DNA of 63,109 nt from Mycobacterium sp. 1423905.2 (GCF_001673155.1 NZ_LZLE01000130.1:1-63109); one strand, 5' to 3'. Positions 45,469-55,785 are shown, counted from the first letter of the stretch. Made by a program: numbers and translations. Notes: generated by a model not told the origin, from the letters alone.

Positions 45469-46179
45469 TTACTTGCCGGCAAACCACGCCGTCACGACCG
45501 AACGCGTCTCCGGTGGGGGCAGGTGCGGCTCGCCGGAACCAAGCGATCCGATCTGCACGGTCCACAACGCCCGTGATCGATCAATTGCCGACGCCTTGCC
45601 ATCCGACCTGACTGGGACCAGAACGGCCGGGTTGTCGTCGGGGCAACCATAGGCGCCGACGAGGCCGTCGTCGCGGCCGCCCCAGGCGCCCCCGTTGCGG
45701 AGCCGACATTGCGTGCCATCGTCCAGCAAGAGCGCGAAGGGCGAGGGTGTCGACGGCGGCTGCGCCCGCCCGAGAGGGGCGGTGGTCACCCGATGCAAAC
45801 CCCTCGCCCATGGGTCGTTGACACACAACAGTGATCCCGGCGTCGACGGCCAACACACGTCGGCGGCCGCCGCGCTGGGTGCGCACGCATAGATGTCGGC
45901 GGCTACCGCCGCCGGCGACTCAACACATCCGAAGACGTCGGCGACGTTGGCCGGGGCCGACGAGAGTTCCTGGTAGCCGTTGGCCGGTTTGCCCGTTCCA
46001 TCCACTGCCACCACCGTGATGATCTGCGTTCCTTTCGGCGCAACCGACGGGCTGACAGTCGGTGGTGCGGCGACCTGACCACCGGTCACGCGCCAATGCA
46101 GAACAGACCAGGTCGTTGCCAGAATGATGAGGAGGACTCCGACCGCCATGCCGACCCACCGCCAGGATCTATGCGCCAT
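45469..46179 (-). CDS. Membrane-anchored hypothetical protein
   Basis: 236 residues. One N-terminal transmembrane segment (about 8-28, VGMAVGVLLIILATTWSVLHW) with basic residues before it leaves some 200 residues outside. The outer part contains six Cys (VFGCVES, YACAPS, DVCWPS, LLCVND, QCRLRNG, YGCPDD), likely disulfide-bonded, and is rich in Pro/Ala. It occupies the place of lppC/Rv1910c in M. tuberculosis but has no lipobox. The function is unknown. Confidence 0.7.
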   Translation of the reverse strand: MAHRSWRWVGMAVGVLLIILATTWSVLHWRVTGGQVAAPPTVSPSVAPKGTQIITVVAVDGTGKPANGYQELSSAPANVADVFGCVESPAAVAADIYACAPSAAAADVCWPSTPGSLLCVNDPWARGLHRVTTAPLGRAQPPSTPSPFALLLDDGTQCRLRNGGAWGGRDDGLVGAYGCPDDNPAVLVPVRSDGKASAIDRSRALWTVQIGSLGSGEPHLPPPETRSVVTAWFAGK

Positions 46180-46227
46180 GGCCGAATCGTACTGACCGCT
46201 TCTACCAGAGCGGTTACGTTCTGGCTT

Positions 46228-46947
46228 GTGCGATACCGGTGGGAGCAGCTAGCCGACGGCGTTCATCGTTGTCGGCTGGCGTTCTGTGATGTCACGGTCG
46301 GTCTGGTCTGGGGAAGCACTGGGGTGCTGTTGATCGACACCGGCAGCGCACTCACCGAAGCCGCCGCGATCGACGCCGATGTTCGGCAGCTAGCTGGCCG
46401 TGCAGTGACCCATGTTGTGTTGACTCACAAGCATTTCGACCATGTACTGGGCTCCTCGCAGTTCACCGACGCGGAAATATATTGCGCGCCAGAGGTTCTC
46501 GACTACCTCGTGTCGGGCAAAGACGAGTTGCGCGCTGATGCATTGCGCCACGGCGCGGACGCGACCGAAGTCGACCGGGCCGTCGCGGCGCTGCAGCCAC
46601 CCAGCTGCGGGGTGCAGGACGCCGTCGTCGACCTAGGCGGCCGGACCGCCCGGGTGACCCATCCGGGCCGGGGCCACACCACATCCGACCTGATTGTGGT
46701 CCTACCCGGCCGGCGCCTGGCGAACGAGCCGACGGTGGTGTTTACCGGTGATCTCGTCGAAGAGTCCGCCGACCCGTGTGTCGACGAGGACTCCGATCTG
46801 GCGGCCTGGCCCGCAACGCTCGATCGGATGTTGGCAACCGGCGGCAACGAGGCGATCTACGTCCCGGGCCACGGGCGAGCCGTGGACGCGAGTTTCATTC
46901 GTTCTCAGCGCGATTGGCTAGGCGGCCTAGGGACTTCGGATAACTGA
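46228..46947 (+). CDS. Metallo-beta-lactamase-fold hydrolase (Rv1913-like)
   Basis: 239 residues from GTG 46228; the true start is uncertain since Rv1913 is 250 aa. The metal-binding motif is THKHFDHVLG (HxHxDH), with later ligands in GRGHTTSD (His), VFTGDLVEE (Asp) and VPGHG (His). This supports a dinuclear zinc or iron hydrolase of the glyoxalase II/quinol-cyclase type. The substrate is unknown. The gene is 88 bp upstream of the isocitrate lyase gene on the same strand. Confidence 0.82.
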   Translation: MRYRWEQLADGVHRCRLAFCDVTVGLVWGSTGVLLIDTGSALTEAAAIDADVRQLAGRAVTHVVLTHKHFDHVLGSSQFTDAEIYCAPEVLDYLVSGKDELRADALRHGADATEVDRAVAALQPPSCGVQDAVVDLGGRTARVTHPGRGHTTSDLIVVLPGRRLANEPTVVFTGDLVEESADPCVDEDSDLAAWPATLDRMLATGGNEAIYVPGHGRAVDASFIRSQRDWLGGLGTSDN

Positions 46948-46962
46948 CCCGCGGCCGGTAGG

Positions 46963-46976
46963 GTGATTTAGCTCAC
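46963..46976. promoter_or_regulatory. CRP-type cAMP-receptor site upstream of isocitrate lyase 2
   Basis: GTGA-TTTAGC-TCAC matches the symmetrical core GTGA-N6-TCAC of the mycobacterial CRP (Rv3676) consensus. It is centred 66 bp before ATG 47036. A -10-like TACACT at 46988-46993 would place the site over the -35 region, so the effect could be repression or activation. Confidence 0.65.
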
Positions 46977-47035
46977 TTGATCGGGGCTACACTCGGTCAG
47001 TCAGGGGAATCGGGGCGAAGAAGGAGCGTAGGGCC

Positions 47036-49336
47036 ATGGCCATCGCCGAAACGGACACTGACGTCCAATCACCCTTCGAGCAGCAATTTCAGCGGGACGT
47101 GGCCGCCACGCAGGAATACTTCGACAGCCCACGCTTCGACGGGAAAATCCGGCTTTATACCGCCCGCCAAGTCGTCGAGCAGCGCGGCACGATCCCCAAC
47201 GACTACACCGTGGCTCGTGAAGCGGCAGGTCCGTTCTATGAGCGTCTGCGCGAACTGTTCGCGGCCGGCAAGAGCATCACCACCTTCGGCCCGTACTCAC
47301 CGGGTCAGGCCGTGACCATGAAGCGGATGGGCATCGAGGCCATCTATCTGGGCGGGTGGGCCACCTCCGCCAAGGGCTCAACCAACGAAGATCCCGGACC
47401 GGACCTGGCCAGCTATCCACTCAGCCAAGTGCCCGATGATGCCGCGGTGCTGGTGCGTGCGCTGCTCACCGCCGACCGCAATCAGGAGTATCAGCGGCTG
47501 CACATGAGTGAAAGCCAGCGTGCCGTGGTGCCGAATTACGACTTCCGGCCGTTCATCATCGCCGACGCGGACACCGGTCACGGTGGTGATCCGCACGTGC
47601 GCAACCTGATTCGCCGCTTCGTCGAGATCGGCGTGCCGGGGTATCACATCGAAGACCAACGTCCGGGCACCAAGAAGTGTGGCCACCAAGGCGGAAAAGT
47701 GCTGGTGCCTTCCGATGAGCAGATCAAGCGTCTGAACGCCGCCCGTTTCCAGCTCGATGTCATGCGGGTGCCGGGCATCATCGTCGCCCGTACCGACGCC
47801 GAAGCGGCCAACTTGCTTGACAGCCGTGCCGACGAGCGCGACCAGCCCTTCCTGCTCGGCGCCACCAACCTCAACATTCCGTCCTATAAAGCCTGTTTCC
47901 TGGCGATGATGCGGCGGTTCTACGAGTTGGGTGCCAAAGAACTCAACGGTCATCTGCTTTATGCGATGGCCGAAGACGAGTACGCCGGCGCCACTGCCTG
48001 GCTCGAACGCCAGGGCATCATGGGCGTGATCTCCGACGCGGTCAACTCTTGGCGAGACAACGGCCAGGAGAACATCGACGACTTCTACGACCAGGTGGAG
48101 TCCCGGTTCGTGGCGGCCTGGGAAGACGACGCCGGATTGATGACCTACGGCGAGGCTGTCGCCGACGTACTGGCGTTCGGGGAGAGCGAAGGTGAACCGG
48201 TCGGCATGAGCGCCGAAGAGTGGCGGCAGTTCGCCAGCCGGGCCTCGTTATTCTCCGCTCGCCAGAAGGCGAAGCAGATGGGCGTCGATCCGGGATGGGA
48301 CTGCGAGTTGGCCAAAACTCCCGAGGGCTACTACCAGATCCGCGGCGGCATCCCGTATGCCATCGCCAAGTCGTTGGCTGCGGCACCGTTTGCCGACATC
48401 CTTTGGATGGAGACCAAGACCGCCGATCTGGCCGACGCGCGCCAGTTCGCCGAGGCGATCCATGCGGAGTTTCCCAACCAGATGCTGGCATACAACCTGT
48501 CACCGTCGTTCAACTGGGACACCACCGGCATGACCGACGAGGAAATGCGCCAGTTCCCCGAGGAATTGGGGAAGATGGGCTTCGTTTTCAACTTCATCAC
48601 CTACGGCGGGCACCAGATCGACGGTGTTGCCGCCGAGGAGTTCGCCGGCTCGCTGCGCCAAGACGGCATGCTCGCGCTGGCACGTCTGCAACGCAAGATG
48701 CGCCTGGTCGAGTCGCCGTATCGCACGCCGCAAACGTTGGTCGGCGGGCCGCGTAGCGATGCGGCGCTGGCGGCCTCTTCGGGCCGGACGGCGACGACCA
48801 AATCCATGGGCAAGGGCTCGACTCAGCACCAGCACCTGGTACAGACCGAGGTGCCCAAGAAGTTGCTGGAGGAGTGGCTGGCGCTGTGGAGCGATCACTA
48901 CCAGCTGGGCGAGAAGCTGTCGGTGCAGTTACGTCCTCGCCGCCCTGGCTCGGATGTGCTCGAATTGGGGATTCACGGCGCTAACGGCGAGCAGCTGGCC
49001 AATGTGGTCGTCGACCCGATCAAGGACCGGCATGGGCGCAGCATTCTGCAGGTGCGCGACCAGAACACCTTTGCCGAGAAGTTGCGCCAGAAGCGGCTGA
49101 TGACCCTGATTCACCTCTGGTTGGTACATCGATTCAAGGCCGATGCGGTGTATTACGTATCGCCGACCGAGGACAACTTGTATCAGACCTCAAAGATGAA
49201 GTCCCATGGCATTTTCAGCGAGGTGTACCAGGAGGTCGGTGAAATCATCGTCGCCGAGGTGAACCGCCCGCGGATCGCCGAGCTGCTGACTCCCGACCGC
49301 GTGGCGCTGCGCCGGCTGATCACCAAAGAGGATTAG
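47036..49336 (+). CDS. aceA: Isocitrate lyase 2, full length
   Basis: 766 residues, the undivided form; in H37Rv the gene is split into aceAa/aceAb (Rv1915/Rv1916). The catalytic signature [11 protein letters not shown] is present with Cys215 as general acid, and the flanking [10 protein letters not shown] and ADTGHGG supply Mg and glyoxylate ligands. Residues about 590-766 form the extra C-terminal domain unique to ICL2, which gates activity in response to acetyl-CoA or propionyl-CoA. The enzyme cleaves isocitrate to succinate and glyoxylate, and also acts on methylisocitrate, during growth on fatty acids and cholesterol. AAGGAGCGTAGGGCC precedes ATG 47036. Confidence 0.96.
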   Translation: MAIAETDTDVQSPFEQQFQRDVAATQEYFDSPRFDGKIRLYTARQVVEQRGTIPNDYTVAREAAGPFYERLRELFAAGKSITTFGPYSPGQAVTMKRMGIEAIYLGGWATSAKGSTNEDPGPDLASYPLSQVPDDAAVLVRALLTADRNQEYQRLHMSESQRAVVPNYDFRPFIIADADTGHGGDPHVRNLIRRFVEIGVPGYHIEDQRPGTKKCGHQGGKVLVPSDEQIKRLNAARFQLDVMRVPGIIVARTDAEAANLLDSRADERDQPFLLGATNLNIPSYKACFLAMMRRFYELGAKELNGHLLYAMAEDEYAGATAWLERQGIMGVISDAVNSWRDNGQENIDDFYDQVESRFVAAWEDDAGLMTYGEAVADVLAFGESEGEPVGMSAEEWRQFASRASLFSARQKAKQMGVDPGWDCELAKTPEGYYQIRGGIPYAIAKSLAAAPFADILWMETKTADLADARQFAEAIHAEFPNQMLAYNLSPSFNWDTTGMTDEEMRQFPEELGKMGFVFNFITYGGHQIDGVAAEEFAGSLRQDGMLALARLQRKMRLVESPYRTPQTLVGGPRSDAALAASSGRTATTKSMGKGSTQHQHLVQTEVPKKLLEEWLALWSDHYQLGEKLSVQLRPRRPGSDVLELGIHGANGEQLANVVVDPIKDRHGRSILQVRDQNTFAEKLRQKRLMTLIHLWLVHRFKADAVYYVSPTEDNLYQTSKMKSHGIFSEVYQEVGEIIVAEVNRPRIAELLTPDRVALRRLITKED

Positions 49337-49344
49337 CGCCGCGG

Positions 49345-52278
49345 CTACAACGTCGTGCCGCGGAGGAACAGGCCCGACAGGTTGTGGCCGATGTTGGCGA
49401 ACCCGGATACGAAGCTTTCCACGGGGAAAGGTAGGACACCGGCGTTGGCGAATCCGGAGACGCCGCTGCCCAGATTCGAGAAGCCGGACAGGACTCCGCC
49501 GTAGTTTTGATAGCCCGAGCCGCCGAACAGACCGACCGGGTTGGTGTTGAACCAGCCGGACAGACCGGCACCGTTGTTGGCAAAGCCGGAATTGCCGCCT
49601 ACGCCAGTGTTGAAGAAGCCGGAGGACGGTGCTGTGCTCGAGTTCAGCAAGCCTGGGCCCGCGGGCACGTCGAATCCGCCGAGGACTGTTGCGGGCAAGT
49701 GAATACTCGGGATGGTCAGCGGCGGCGTGGTGAATGCCGACAACCCGATCGGCGGAATGCTGAACGGCGGCAGGGTGAACGGCGCGGTGGTGACGTCCGG
49801 TAACGAGAACGCGCTCAGGCCGATCGGATCAATCCTCAGGCCCGGGAAGGTGAACTCCGGGACGGTGATGTTCGGCAACGTGAAGCCCGCGACCCCAATC
49901 GGATCGATGGTCATCGGGGGAGTTGTGATCGACGGAGTAGTGATATCGGGCAGGGTGAAGCCACTGACGCCGATCGGATTGAGCTGCAGTGCCGGAGTGC
50001 TGAACGCTGGGGTGACGATGTCGGGCAGCGTAAATCCGCCCGCGCCAATCGGACCGATAGTCAAGGCCGGAGTCGTGAATGCGGGCGTCATGATGTCGGG
50101 CAGGGTGAACACGCCCGCACCGATCGGGCCGATGTTCAACGGCGGAGTCGTGAACGCCGGCGTCGTGATATCCGGCAAGGTGAAGCCGTTGACATGGATG
50201 GGGTCGACGGTGATGCCGGGAACGGTGAAGCTGGGCAGGGTGAACCCGTCGACCGCTAGGCGGGGCAGCGAGAAGCCGAATCCGTTGATCTGTCCACCGC
50301 CGATGGTGATGTTGCCGGTGCTGACATAGGCCGGGGTGCTGTCGTAGATCGGGGGGAACGGAGGAAGCCACGCCACAATGCGAGTTCCACCGATCTGCGG
50401 GTAAACGTCGATGATGCCCGTCTGCAGTGCGGCGAAGTTGTTGGGGAGGAACAGAACCAAGTCGGATATCGAGATGCCGTTGAGCGTGAACGAGGGCAAG
50501 GTGATCACACCGGAGTTGGCCACTGTGGAGATGCCCGGCGTGAAGAAGGTGCCCGTGGTTATTCCACCAACGGAAATCGGCGGGGTGTGTAGTCCAGGCA
50601 AATCGAAGGCGCCCAACGCCGTCCCGGCCGGGATCGACACCGATGGAATCGTCACTGAGGGGATGGTCAACGCGGGCAGGTTGAACGCACCCAACACCGT
50701 GCCCGCCGGAATCGACACCGACGGAATCGACAACGGCGGAATGCTCAACGCCGGCAGATCGAACGCACCCAACACCGTCCCCGCCGGAATCGACACCGAC
50801 GGAACCGACAACGAGGGAATGCTCAACGCCGGCAGGCTGAACGCTGGGATGGATGTCCCGGGTATCTCGAGGGGCGGCAAGGTCAAGTCCGGTGTGGCAA
50901 TGGTGAAGTGCAGGTTGCCTTGGCCGACGCCGCGGTAGAACACCCCATTGTTCAGGTCGCCGGTGTTCAACACGCCATTGTTGCCGGTGCCCGTATTGAG
51001 GGCACCCGTGTTGAGATCACCGATGTTGAAGACCCCGGTGTTGGCGTTGCCGGTGTTGAACTGACCGGTGTTCGACGCGCCCGGATTGAAGTCCCCCATG
51101 TTGAAGCTGCCGACATTGAAGCTGCCGGTGTTGGCGTTGCCGACGTTGCACAGGCCGGTGTTGAAGGAACCGGCGTTGAGGAACCCGGTGTTGCCGTGTC
51201 CGGAACTGACGAAACCGGTGTTGAAGTCACCGGCGTTTCCGATGCCGAAGTTTCCGTTACCCGAGTTGAAGAATCCGATATTCCCGTTCCCTGAGTTGAA
51301 CAGTCCCAGGTTGCCGCTGCCCGAATTGAGTCCTCCGATACCGATTTGGCCGTTGCCGGTGAGACCGATGCCGACGTTGTTGCTGCCGGTATTTCCGAAC
51401 CCGAAGTTGCCGATTCCCGAGTTGGCGAAGCCGATGTTCGACGTTCCTGCGTTGCCGAAGCCGAAGTTGCCCACGCCGAGGTTGCCAAGACCGAAGTTGA
51501 TGTTGCCGAGGTTGGCGAAGCCGACATTCGAGCTCCCGGCGTTGCCGGAGCCGAGGTTGAGACTGCCGAGGTTTCCGCTGCCGAGGTTGATGGACCCGAC
51601 GTTGGCGTTGCCGATATTGGCACCGCCGACATTGCCCAGACCGAGGTTCACCGCGAGGACACGGCCTGCGGTCAGGACCGGCGTGGCTGCCGCCGTCGGG
51701 CTGGGTTCGAGCAGACCGGCGGGCGCGCCCGCCAGTGGTGCGGCCAATCCGGCCAGATGCGGGAGCGGTTGGGTGAACGGCGTCAGCGCCGAGACTATCG
51801 TCGAGGCTCCCGAGTGGTATGCGGCCATGGCCGCCACATCCAGCGCCCACATCTCCTCGTAGAGACCCTCGGCTGCGGCGATCGCCGGCGCGTTCTGCCC
51901 GAAGAGGTTCGTAACGACAAGGGAGACAAGCGAATCGCGATTGGCCGCCACCACTCCCGGGTGAACCATCGCAGCTTGGGCAGCCTCGAACTCCGCCACC
52001 ATCGCCTGGGCCTGGGCAGCTGCGTGTCCGGCATGAGCGGCCGAGGCGCTGAGCCACCCCGCGTAGGGAGCAGCCGCGGCTGCCATCGCCGCTGCCGCTG
52101 GTCCCTGCCACGCGCCATTGACAAGTCCGGAAGTTACCGACACGAAAGACGATGCGGCTGAAGCTAGTTCATCGGCGAGCCCGTCCCAGGCGGCCGCGGC
52201 TGCCAGCAACGGTTGGGATCCCGCGCCGGTGAATATCCGCGCCGAATTGGTCTCAGGGGGCAGCGCAAGAAAGCTCAT
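49345..52278 (-). CDS. PPE family protein, MPTR subfamily (PPE34-like position)
   Basis: 977 residues from ATG 52278 ([16 protein letters not shown], with the PPE motif at 7-9). Residues 1-180 are the PPE domain, helices with the WxG-like SGAW-type turn ([12 protein letters not shown]), needed for ESX export. About 210-450 is the MPTR region of NxGxGNxG repeats. About 480-560 is a 26-residue repeat ([21 protein letters not shown]), and about 700-850 a 25-residue repeat ([16 protein letters not shown]). The C-terminus again has [11 protein letters not shown]. It follows the isocitrate lyase gene just as PPE34 (Rv1917c) does. The surface role is undefined. Confidence 0.92.
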   Translation of the reverse strand: MSFLALPPETNSARIFTGAGSQPLLAAAAAWDGLADELASAASSFVSVTSGLVNGAWQGPAAAAMAAAAAPYAGWLSASAAHAGHAAAQAQAMVAEFEAAQAAMVHPGVVAANRDSLVSLVVTNLFGQNAPAIAAAEGLYEEMWALDVAAMAAYHSGASTIVSALTPFTQPLPHLAGLAAPLAGAPAGLLEPSPTAAATPVLTAGRVLAVNLGLGNVGGANIGNANVGSINLGSGNLGSLNLGSGNAGSSNVGFANLGNINFGLGNLGVGNFGFGNAGTSNIGFANSGIGNFGFGNTGSNNVGIGLTGNGQIGIGGLNSGSGNLGLFNSGNGNIGFFNSGNGNFGIGNAGDFNTGFVSSGHGNTGFLNAGSFNTGLCNVGNANTGSFNVGSFNMGDFNPGASNTGQFNTGNANTGVFNIGDLNTGALNTGTGNNGVLNTGDLNNGVFYRGVGQGNLHFTIATPDLTLPPLEIPGTSIPAFSLPALSIPSLSVPSVSIPAGTVLGAFDLPALSIPPLSIPSVSIPAGTVLGAFNLPALTIPSVTIPSVSIPAGTALGAFDLPGLHTPPISVGGITTGTFFTPGISTVANSGVITLPSFTLNGISISDLVLFLPNNFAALQTGIIDVYPQIGGTRIVAWLPPFPPIYDSTPAYVSTGNITIGGGQINGFGFSLPRLAVDGFTLPSFTVPGITVDPIHVNGFTLPDITTPAFTTPPLNIGPIGAGVFTLPDIMTPAFTTPALTIGPIGAGGFTLPDIVTPAFSTPALQLNPIGVSGFTLPDITTPSITTPPMTIDPIGVAGFTLPNITVPEFTFPGLRIDPIGLSAFSLPDVTTAPFTLPPFSIPPIGLSAFTTPPLTIPSIHLPATVLGGFDVPAGPGLLNSSTAPSSGFFNTGVGGNSGFANNGAGLSGWFNTNPVGLFGGSGYQNYGGVLSGFSNLGSGVSGFANAGVLPFPVESFVSGFANIGHNLSGLFLRGTTL
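49735..50184 (-). repeat. About six tandem 75-bp repeats within PPE gene
   Basis: The protein shows FTLPDI-type blocks every 25 residues, six in succession with decreasing identity toward the C-terminus, ending in FSLPDV and FTTPPL. The DNA unit is therefore 75 bp. Confidence 0.8.
50612..50845 (-). repeat. Three tandem 78-bp repeats within PPE gene
   Basis: CCCAAC starts at 50612, 50690 and 50768, each followed by near-identical sequence, so the unit is exactly 78 bp (26 residues). The second and third copies are the most alike. Confidence 0.85.
50940..51660 (-). repeat. MPTR pentapeptide-type repeats within PPE gene
   Basis: Imperfect 15-bp units encode Asn-x-Gly-x-Gly-type pentapeptides, visible on the plus strand as recurring GTTG(A/C)-CCG blocks. 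They are prone to slippage and recombination and to mis-assembly. Confidence 0.85.
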
Positions 52279-52819
52279 CGCACAACCTCTCTCGGGTCTG
52301 GCAGCACGCCAGGTGGCATCGGACGACAACCGGCCGGTCCGCGTTTGTCGGCCTTGAGCCAAGCTGATCTGTAGCGCACAAGCTACGTGCCGAACGTGAT
52401 TGCAAAAAAGCAGCTTTATTGACCCGAGATAGAACCGTTACCGGACCGTGATAAAAGCAGCTACCTGATGCCTAAACGGTTTACATTCCACAAATGGAGC
52501 GTGTGATCCGCGCTCAATGTCAACATTGGATATGCGCGAAATCCGACATGCCCATGTGGGACAAAAGATTCAACCGGCCGGCCGCCTCGCAGCATTCGCA
52601 GTTGACGTCCAAATCTTTGACAACGGCTAGGCGGTCATATTCAGCTCACGAATTGCCCCAGCGAGGCCGTGAAATAACAATCCTCCCGGAAAGGCGGACG
52701 TGCACGGGCGCGCGGCGCGACCGCATTGGCAGGCACTTCGCCTCGCCCGTTTCCGTCTACCACCAACCGGGTATCAGGACAGGTACCCCTGCGACGTCCA
52801 GTGGAGATTGGTGAATCTG
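52279..52819. other. Long intergenic region between divergent PPE and lipoprotein genes
   Basis: This 541-bp region is relatively AT-rich around 52390-52520. A 10-bp direct repeat AAAAGCAGCT occurs near 52408 and 52453, and a weak GTAGC-N6-GCTAC inverted repeat at 52371-52386. One short frame (52494-52814) has no coding features. It probably holds both promoters and a long PPE leader. Confidence 0.5.
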
Positions 52820-53245
52820 ATGAGATCTGAAGCCAGGACAACCTTCGCGCTTCTGGGTGGCGGCGCCATGCTTGTCATGGCCGTAGCTTGTGGCGGTGGC
52901 GACAACAAGGGTCCTAGCAGCAGCACAACCCCGACGACCACAACTACGACACAAACCGCACCCTCTAGCGTCGGCCCGTCCGAGACCGCACCGGGCACCG
53001 GCGGCGGCGGTGCGCCCGGCGGTCCTTCCGGTGGCGGTGGACCCGGTGGCGGCGGCGGCGGCGTGCCCGGCGGACCGACCGGTGGCGGCGGGCCCGGTGG
53101 CGGCGGCGGCGGCGTGCCCGGCGGACCGACCGGTGGCGGCGGACCCGGCGGCGGAGGCGGCCAGATTCCTGGGGTCGGCGGCGGCGGCGGCGGACCAGGC
53201 GGTGGCGGCGGCTGCGTGGGCAATATCTGCGGCAGCATCCCGTGA
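52820..53245 (+). CDS. Glycine-rich lipoprotein
   Basis: 141 residues from ATG 52820 (GTG 52811 possible). The N-terminus RSEARTTFALLGGGAMLVMAVAC is a lipoprotein signal with lipobox VAC. A Thr/Ser-rich linker (SSSTTPTTTTTTQTAPSS) is followed by about 75 residues that are mostly Gly with Pro, including two 17-residue units GVPGGPTGGGGPGGGGG. The end is CVGNICGSIP with two Cys. It is a low-complexity surface lipoprotein. No homologue function is known, and a strong hairpin terminator follows. Confidence 0.78.
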   Translation: MRSEARTTFALLGGGAMLVMAVACGGGDNKGPSSSTTPTTTTTTQTAPSSVGPSETAPGTGGGGAPGGPSGGGGPGGGGGGVPGGPTGGGGPGGGGGGVPGGPTGGGGPGGGGGQIPGVGGGGGGPGGGGGCVGNICGSIP

Positions 53246-53275
53246 TCGAGCGAGCTCGTCGATAGAACTTCCAAC

Positions 53276-53311
53276 GCCGATGGGGCCGGGGCTTGGGCCG
53301 GCCCCATCGGC
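53276..53311 (+). terminator. Strong hairpin terminator after the lipoprotein gene
   Basis: GCCGATGGGGCCGG and CCGGCCCCATCGGC form a perfect 14-bp GC-rich stem with an 8-nt loop, 31 bp after the stop. No U-tract follows. It separates the lipoprotein from the LLM oxidoreductase gene. Confidence 0.8.
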
Positions 53312-53382
53312 TGCGGCGGTCCTGACCTGGAAGCGATCTTCAGGGGTTAAGGTCGGTCAAGCCGATCGCAAGGGAGCCCCGC

Positions 53383-54554
53383 ATGGCCAAGCTGAGGTTC
53401 GGATATTTCATCGCTCCGTTTCACCGCGCCGGCACCAACCCGACGTTGGCCCTCCAACGAGATCTGGAATTCATCGAACACCTCGATGCATTGGGCTTTG
53501 ACGAAGTGTGGCTGGTGAACATCACTCGGCGGGCAGCGAGATCATCAGTTCTCCGGAGATATTCATCGCGGCGGCGGCGGAAAGGGCCAAACGCATCCGC
53601 TTTGGCACCGGCGTCATTTCGCTGTCGTACCACAACCCGCTTTGGGTCGCCGATCGGCTGATGTTGCTCGACCACCTCACCCATGGTCGCGTCATCGGGG
53701 GAGTTGGCCCAGGATCGCTGCCCACCGATTCAGCGATGATCGGGCTGACTCCCACCGATACCAGGGAGTTGCTGGAAACCAACCTCGACATCGTCGTGCG
53801 GCTACTGGCGGGGGAAACGGTGACGGCGAAGACCCCGACGCACCAACTCTTCGACGCGCAGCTACAACTCGCGCCGTACAGTGACGGGGGAATCCCACTG
53901 GCTGTTGCGGGGGTCGCGTCGCCGACCGGAGCCCGGTTGGCCGGCAAGCACGGCATCGGCCTGCTTTCCATCGGGGCGACCCTGGTTATCGAAGGCTTCG
54001 ATGCGCTCGCCTACCACTGGAACATCGTCGAAGAGCGCGCGGCTGCGTTCGGCACACACGTCGACCGGAAGAACTGGACGCTGGTGGGACCATTTCACGT
54101 CGCTGAGACCGAGGCCCAGGCACGCGCGGACGTCAAATTCGGGATTGCCCCCTGGTTCAACTACTTTCAGAAGGTAGCGGCCTTCCCCCAGATGACCATG
54201 CCCGGCGACCAACTCGACGAGATGATTGACGTCATCAACGGAAACGGGGCGGGGGTGATCGGTACGCCGGAACAAGCGCGCGCGCAGGTGCAGCGTTTGT
54301 GGGATCAGTCCGGCGGTTTCGGCTGCATGCTGCAAATGCACCATGAATGGGCCAATCCGGCGGCCACCAAACGGTCGGCTGAACTGTTCGCCGCCGAAGT
54401 GATGCCGCACTTTCAGGGTCTGGCCCAACCGACGCTGGATGCCGCTACGCGCGCCGGTCAAGCTCGCGACCAGCTGGCGCAGACCCAGCTGCAGGCTATC
54501 GAGCACATGACCCAGAAGTATGAAAGCGAGAAACAGCCCAGTAATCCCGTTTGA
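53383..54554 (+). pseudogene. LLM-class flavin-dependent oxidoreductase, frameshifted near 53513
   Basis: The first 43 residues from ATG 53383 (LRFGYFIAPFHRAGTNPTLALQ ... LGFDEVW) are a typical luciferase-like monooxygenase start. After GTGTGG at about 53505-53513 the correct continuation GEHHSAGSEIISSPEIF is in another frame, which then runs without break to 54554. One missing base explains the shift; corrected, the protein has 390 residues. The rest shows RIRFGTGVISLSYHNPLWVADRLMLLDHLTHGR and a long flavin-site domain. Unless the base is restored the product is truncated. GGGAG lies about eight bases upstream of ATG 53383. The substrate is unknown; FMN and a reductase are expected. Confidence 0.82.
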
Positions 54555-54592
54555 CCTCGGCGAGCGAAAGCCTCCTCGCAGCGCTACAGCCC

Positions 54593-55099
54593 TCAGGGGT
54601 TTTCCGTGGTTACCGGGTTCGGGGTGGCCGGATTTGTCACACCGGGAAGTTGTCCCGGCCACGGCGGCAGCCCCTCATTCGGTTCAGATACCGGCGCAAC
54701 TTCCAGCGGGACACATTTTTTCGAGGTGAGCGCGTTCTTCCACGCGCCAGGCGGGTTCGGCGCGGCCGACAGCGACCCATCGGGGCAGCGGAAGGAACAA
54801 GTACCTTCCAACGCCCCCATCGGAGCAATGACCGAGGCGTTGAACGCGAAGATGCTGATGCCGCCGGTCGCCTGCACAGCACCGCCGCCGTACTCGCAGT
54901 GCCAGCGACTGCCGTTCTCTTCGACCGGGAAGTCGCACCAGTAGTGATAGACCCCCATCTCCATGCCGGATCCCCCTACGCCGGGGTAGTCGCATAATCC
55001 GGGCCCGGGTACGTTGCCGCCGATATCCGCATGCGCTGGCGGTACCCACAAACCTAGCCATGCGGTTGCGAGTATGCCGAAAATGGCGAATCTCTTCAT
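54593..55099 (-). CDS. Secreted hypothetical protein
   Basis: 168 residues with a clear signal peptide (MKRFAIFGILATAWLGLWVPPAHA, cleavage after AHA). The mature protein contains six Cys (GLCDYP, YWCDFP, WHCEYG, GTCSFRCPDG, KKCVP), which suggests disulfides, and a Pro-rich C-terminus. The GxxGNVPGPGLCDYPGVGGSGMEMGVYHYWCDFP motif type occurs in several mycobacterial exported proteins of unknown function. It converges with the LLM gene (38 bp). Confidence 0.75.
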   Translation of the reverse strand: MKRFAIFGILATAWLGLWVPPAHADIGGNVPGPGLCDYPGVGGSGMEMGVYHYWCDFPVEENGSRWHCEYGGGAVQATGGISIFAFNASVIAPMGALEGTCSFRCPDGSLSAAPNPPGAWKNALTSKKCVPLEVAPVSEPNEGLPPWPGQLPGVTNPATPNPVTTENP

Positions 55100-55326
55100 T
55101 CGTTCACCTCTTCACAGCGACCGAACTTCACCGCCGCACCGTGGGCACCATCGACTTTCGGTGTCTCGACTTCATCCTGCGCCATTTGCCCGCATTAATC
55201 CAGATTGCCGATGGCGATCGAATCCACTTCAGTCATTCATTGCTCAGCGACGGTCCGCCATTTTGTTCCGTGACCGCCGAAAACCCTGTCAGTCAACACT
55301 TCTGCGACAATGGCCGTCGCTGCGCC

Positions 55327-55785
55327 TTAATTCGACTCGCGTTCAGCTGCCTTCACCAATTGTCCCGCGAAGTATTTGACCGCGCCGCCCAGCGCCCCAC
55401 GCATCAGAGGACCCGTCCCGCGCACTTTCTCGGTGAACGAGCCGCTCCACCGAATGTCGGTCCCGCCAGCCCGATTCGCGGTGAGAACCACTTCTGCAAG
55501 GTAGTCCGTTACCGGGGTTGTCGTCCCGACCAGCTTGTAGACGTGACGACGATCCTGCTCGTATTCGATGGTCTCCTCTTGTACGAACACCGGCCACATG
55601 CCGAGTTTTCGAATCGCTCCCACACCACCGGGCGGTGGATCCCCCTGTCGCACCCAGCTTGACGTGACGACGATCGGCTTGGCCCACTTGGCCCAGTTGC
55701 CACCATCGGTCACCAGGCGAAACAAGGTCGCCGCGGACGCATTACTGGTCTTGTTGACTTCGAACGAGAATTTGCGATCCGACAT
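55327..55785 (-). CDS. SRPBCC-family protein (Rv1919c-like)
   Basis: 152 residues, similar in size and location to Rv1919c (154 aa). It starts with SDRKFSFEVNKTSNASAATLFRLVTDGGNWAKWAKPI, the SRPBCC entry segment, and ends in RGALGGAVKYFAGQLVKAAERES, the long terminal helix. Rv1919c was noted for weak similarity to Bet v 1-type plant allergens, which share this fold. The ligand is unknown. Its promoter faces the LipD-like gene. Confidence 0.78.
   Translation of the reverse strand: MSDRKFSFEVNKTSNASAATLFRLVTDGGNWAKWAKPIVVTSSWVRQGDPPPGGVGAIRKLGMWPVFVQEETIEYEQDRRHVYKLVGTTTPVTDYLAEVVLTANRAGGTDIRWSGSFTEKVRGTGPLMRGALGGAVKYFAGQLVKAAERESN

Noticed and set aside
51068..51862. Plus-strand frame with LxLPxLxxP-type repeats opposite the PPE gene
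   Set aside because: The apparent periodicity is the complement of the MPTR repeats; there is no start context and no family.
51257..52111. Alternative minus-strand frame within the PPE gene, Arg/Gln-rich
   Set aside because: It is the shifted frame of the same repeats and lacks a ribosome binding site.
52371..52386. GTAGC-N6-GCTAC inverted repeat upstream of the PPE gene
   Set aside because: Five-base arms are expected by chance at this length; mentioned only in the intergenic entry.
52494..52814. 106-codon plus-strand frame upstream of the lipoprotein
   Set aside because: No recognisable domain, no ribosome binding site, and composition unlike neighbouring genes.
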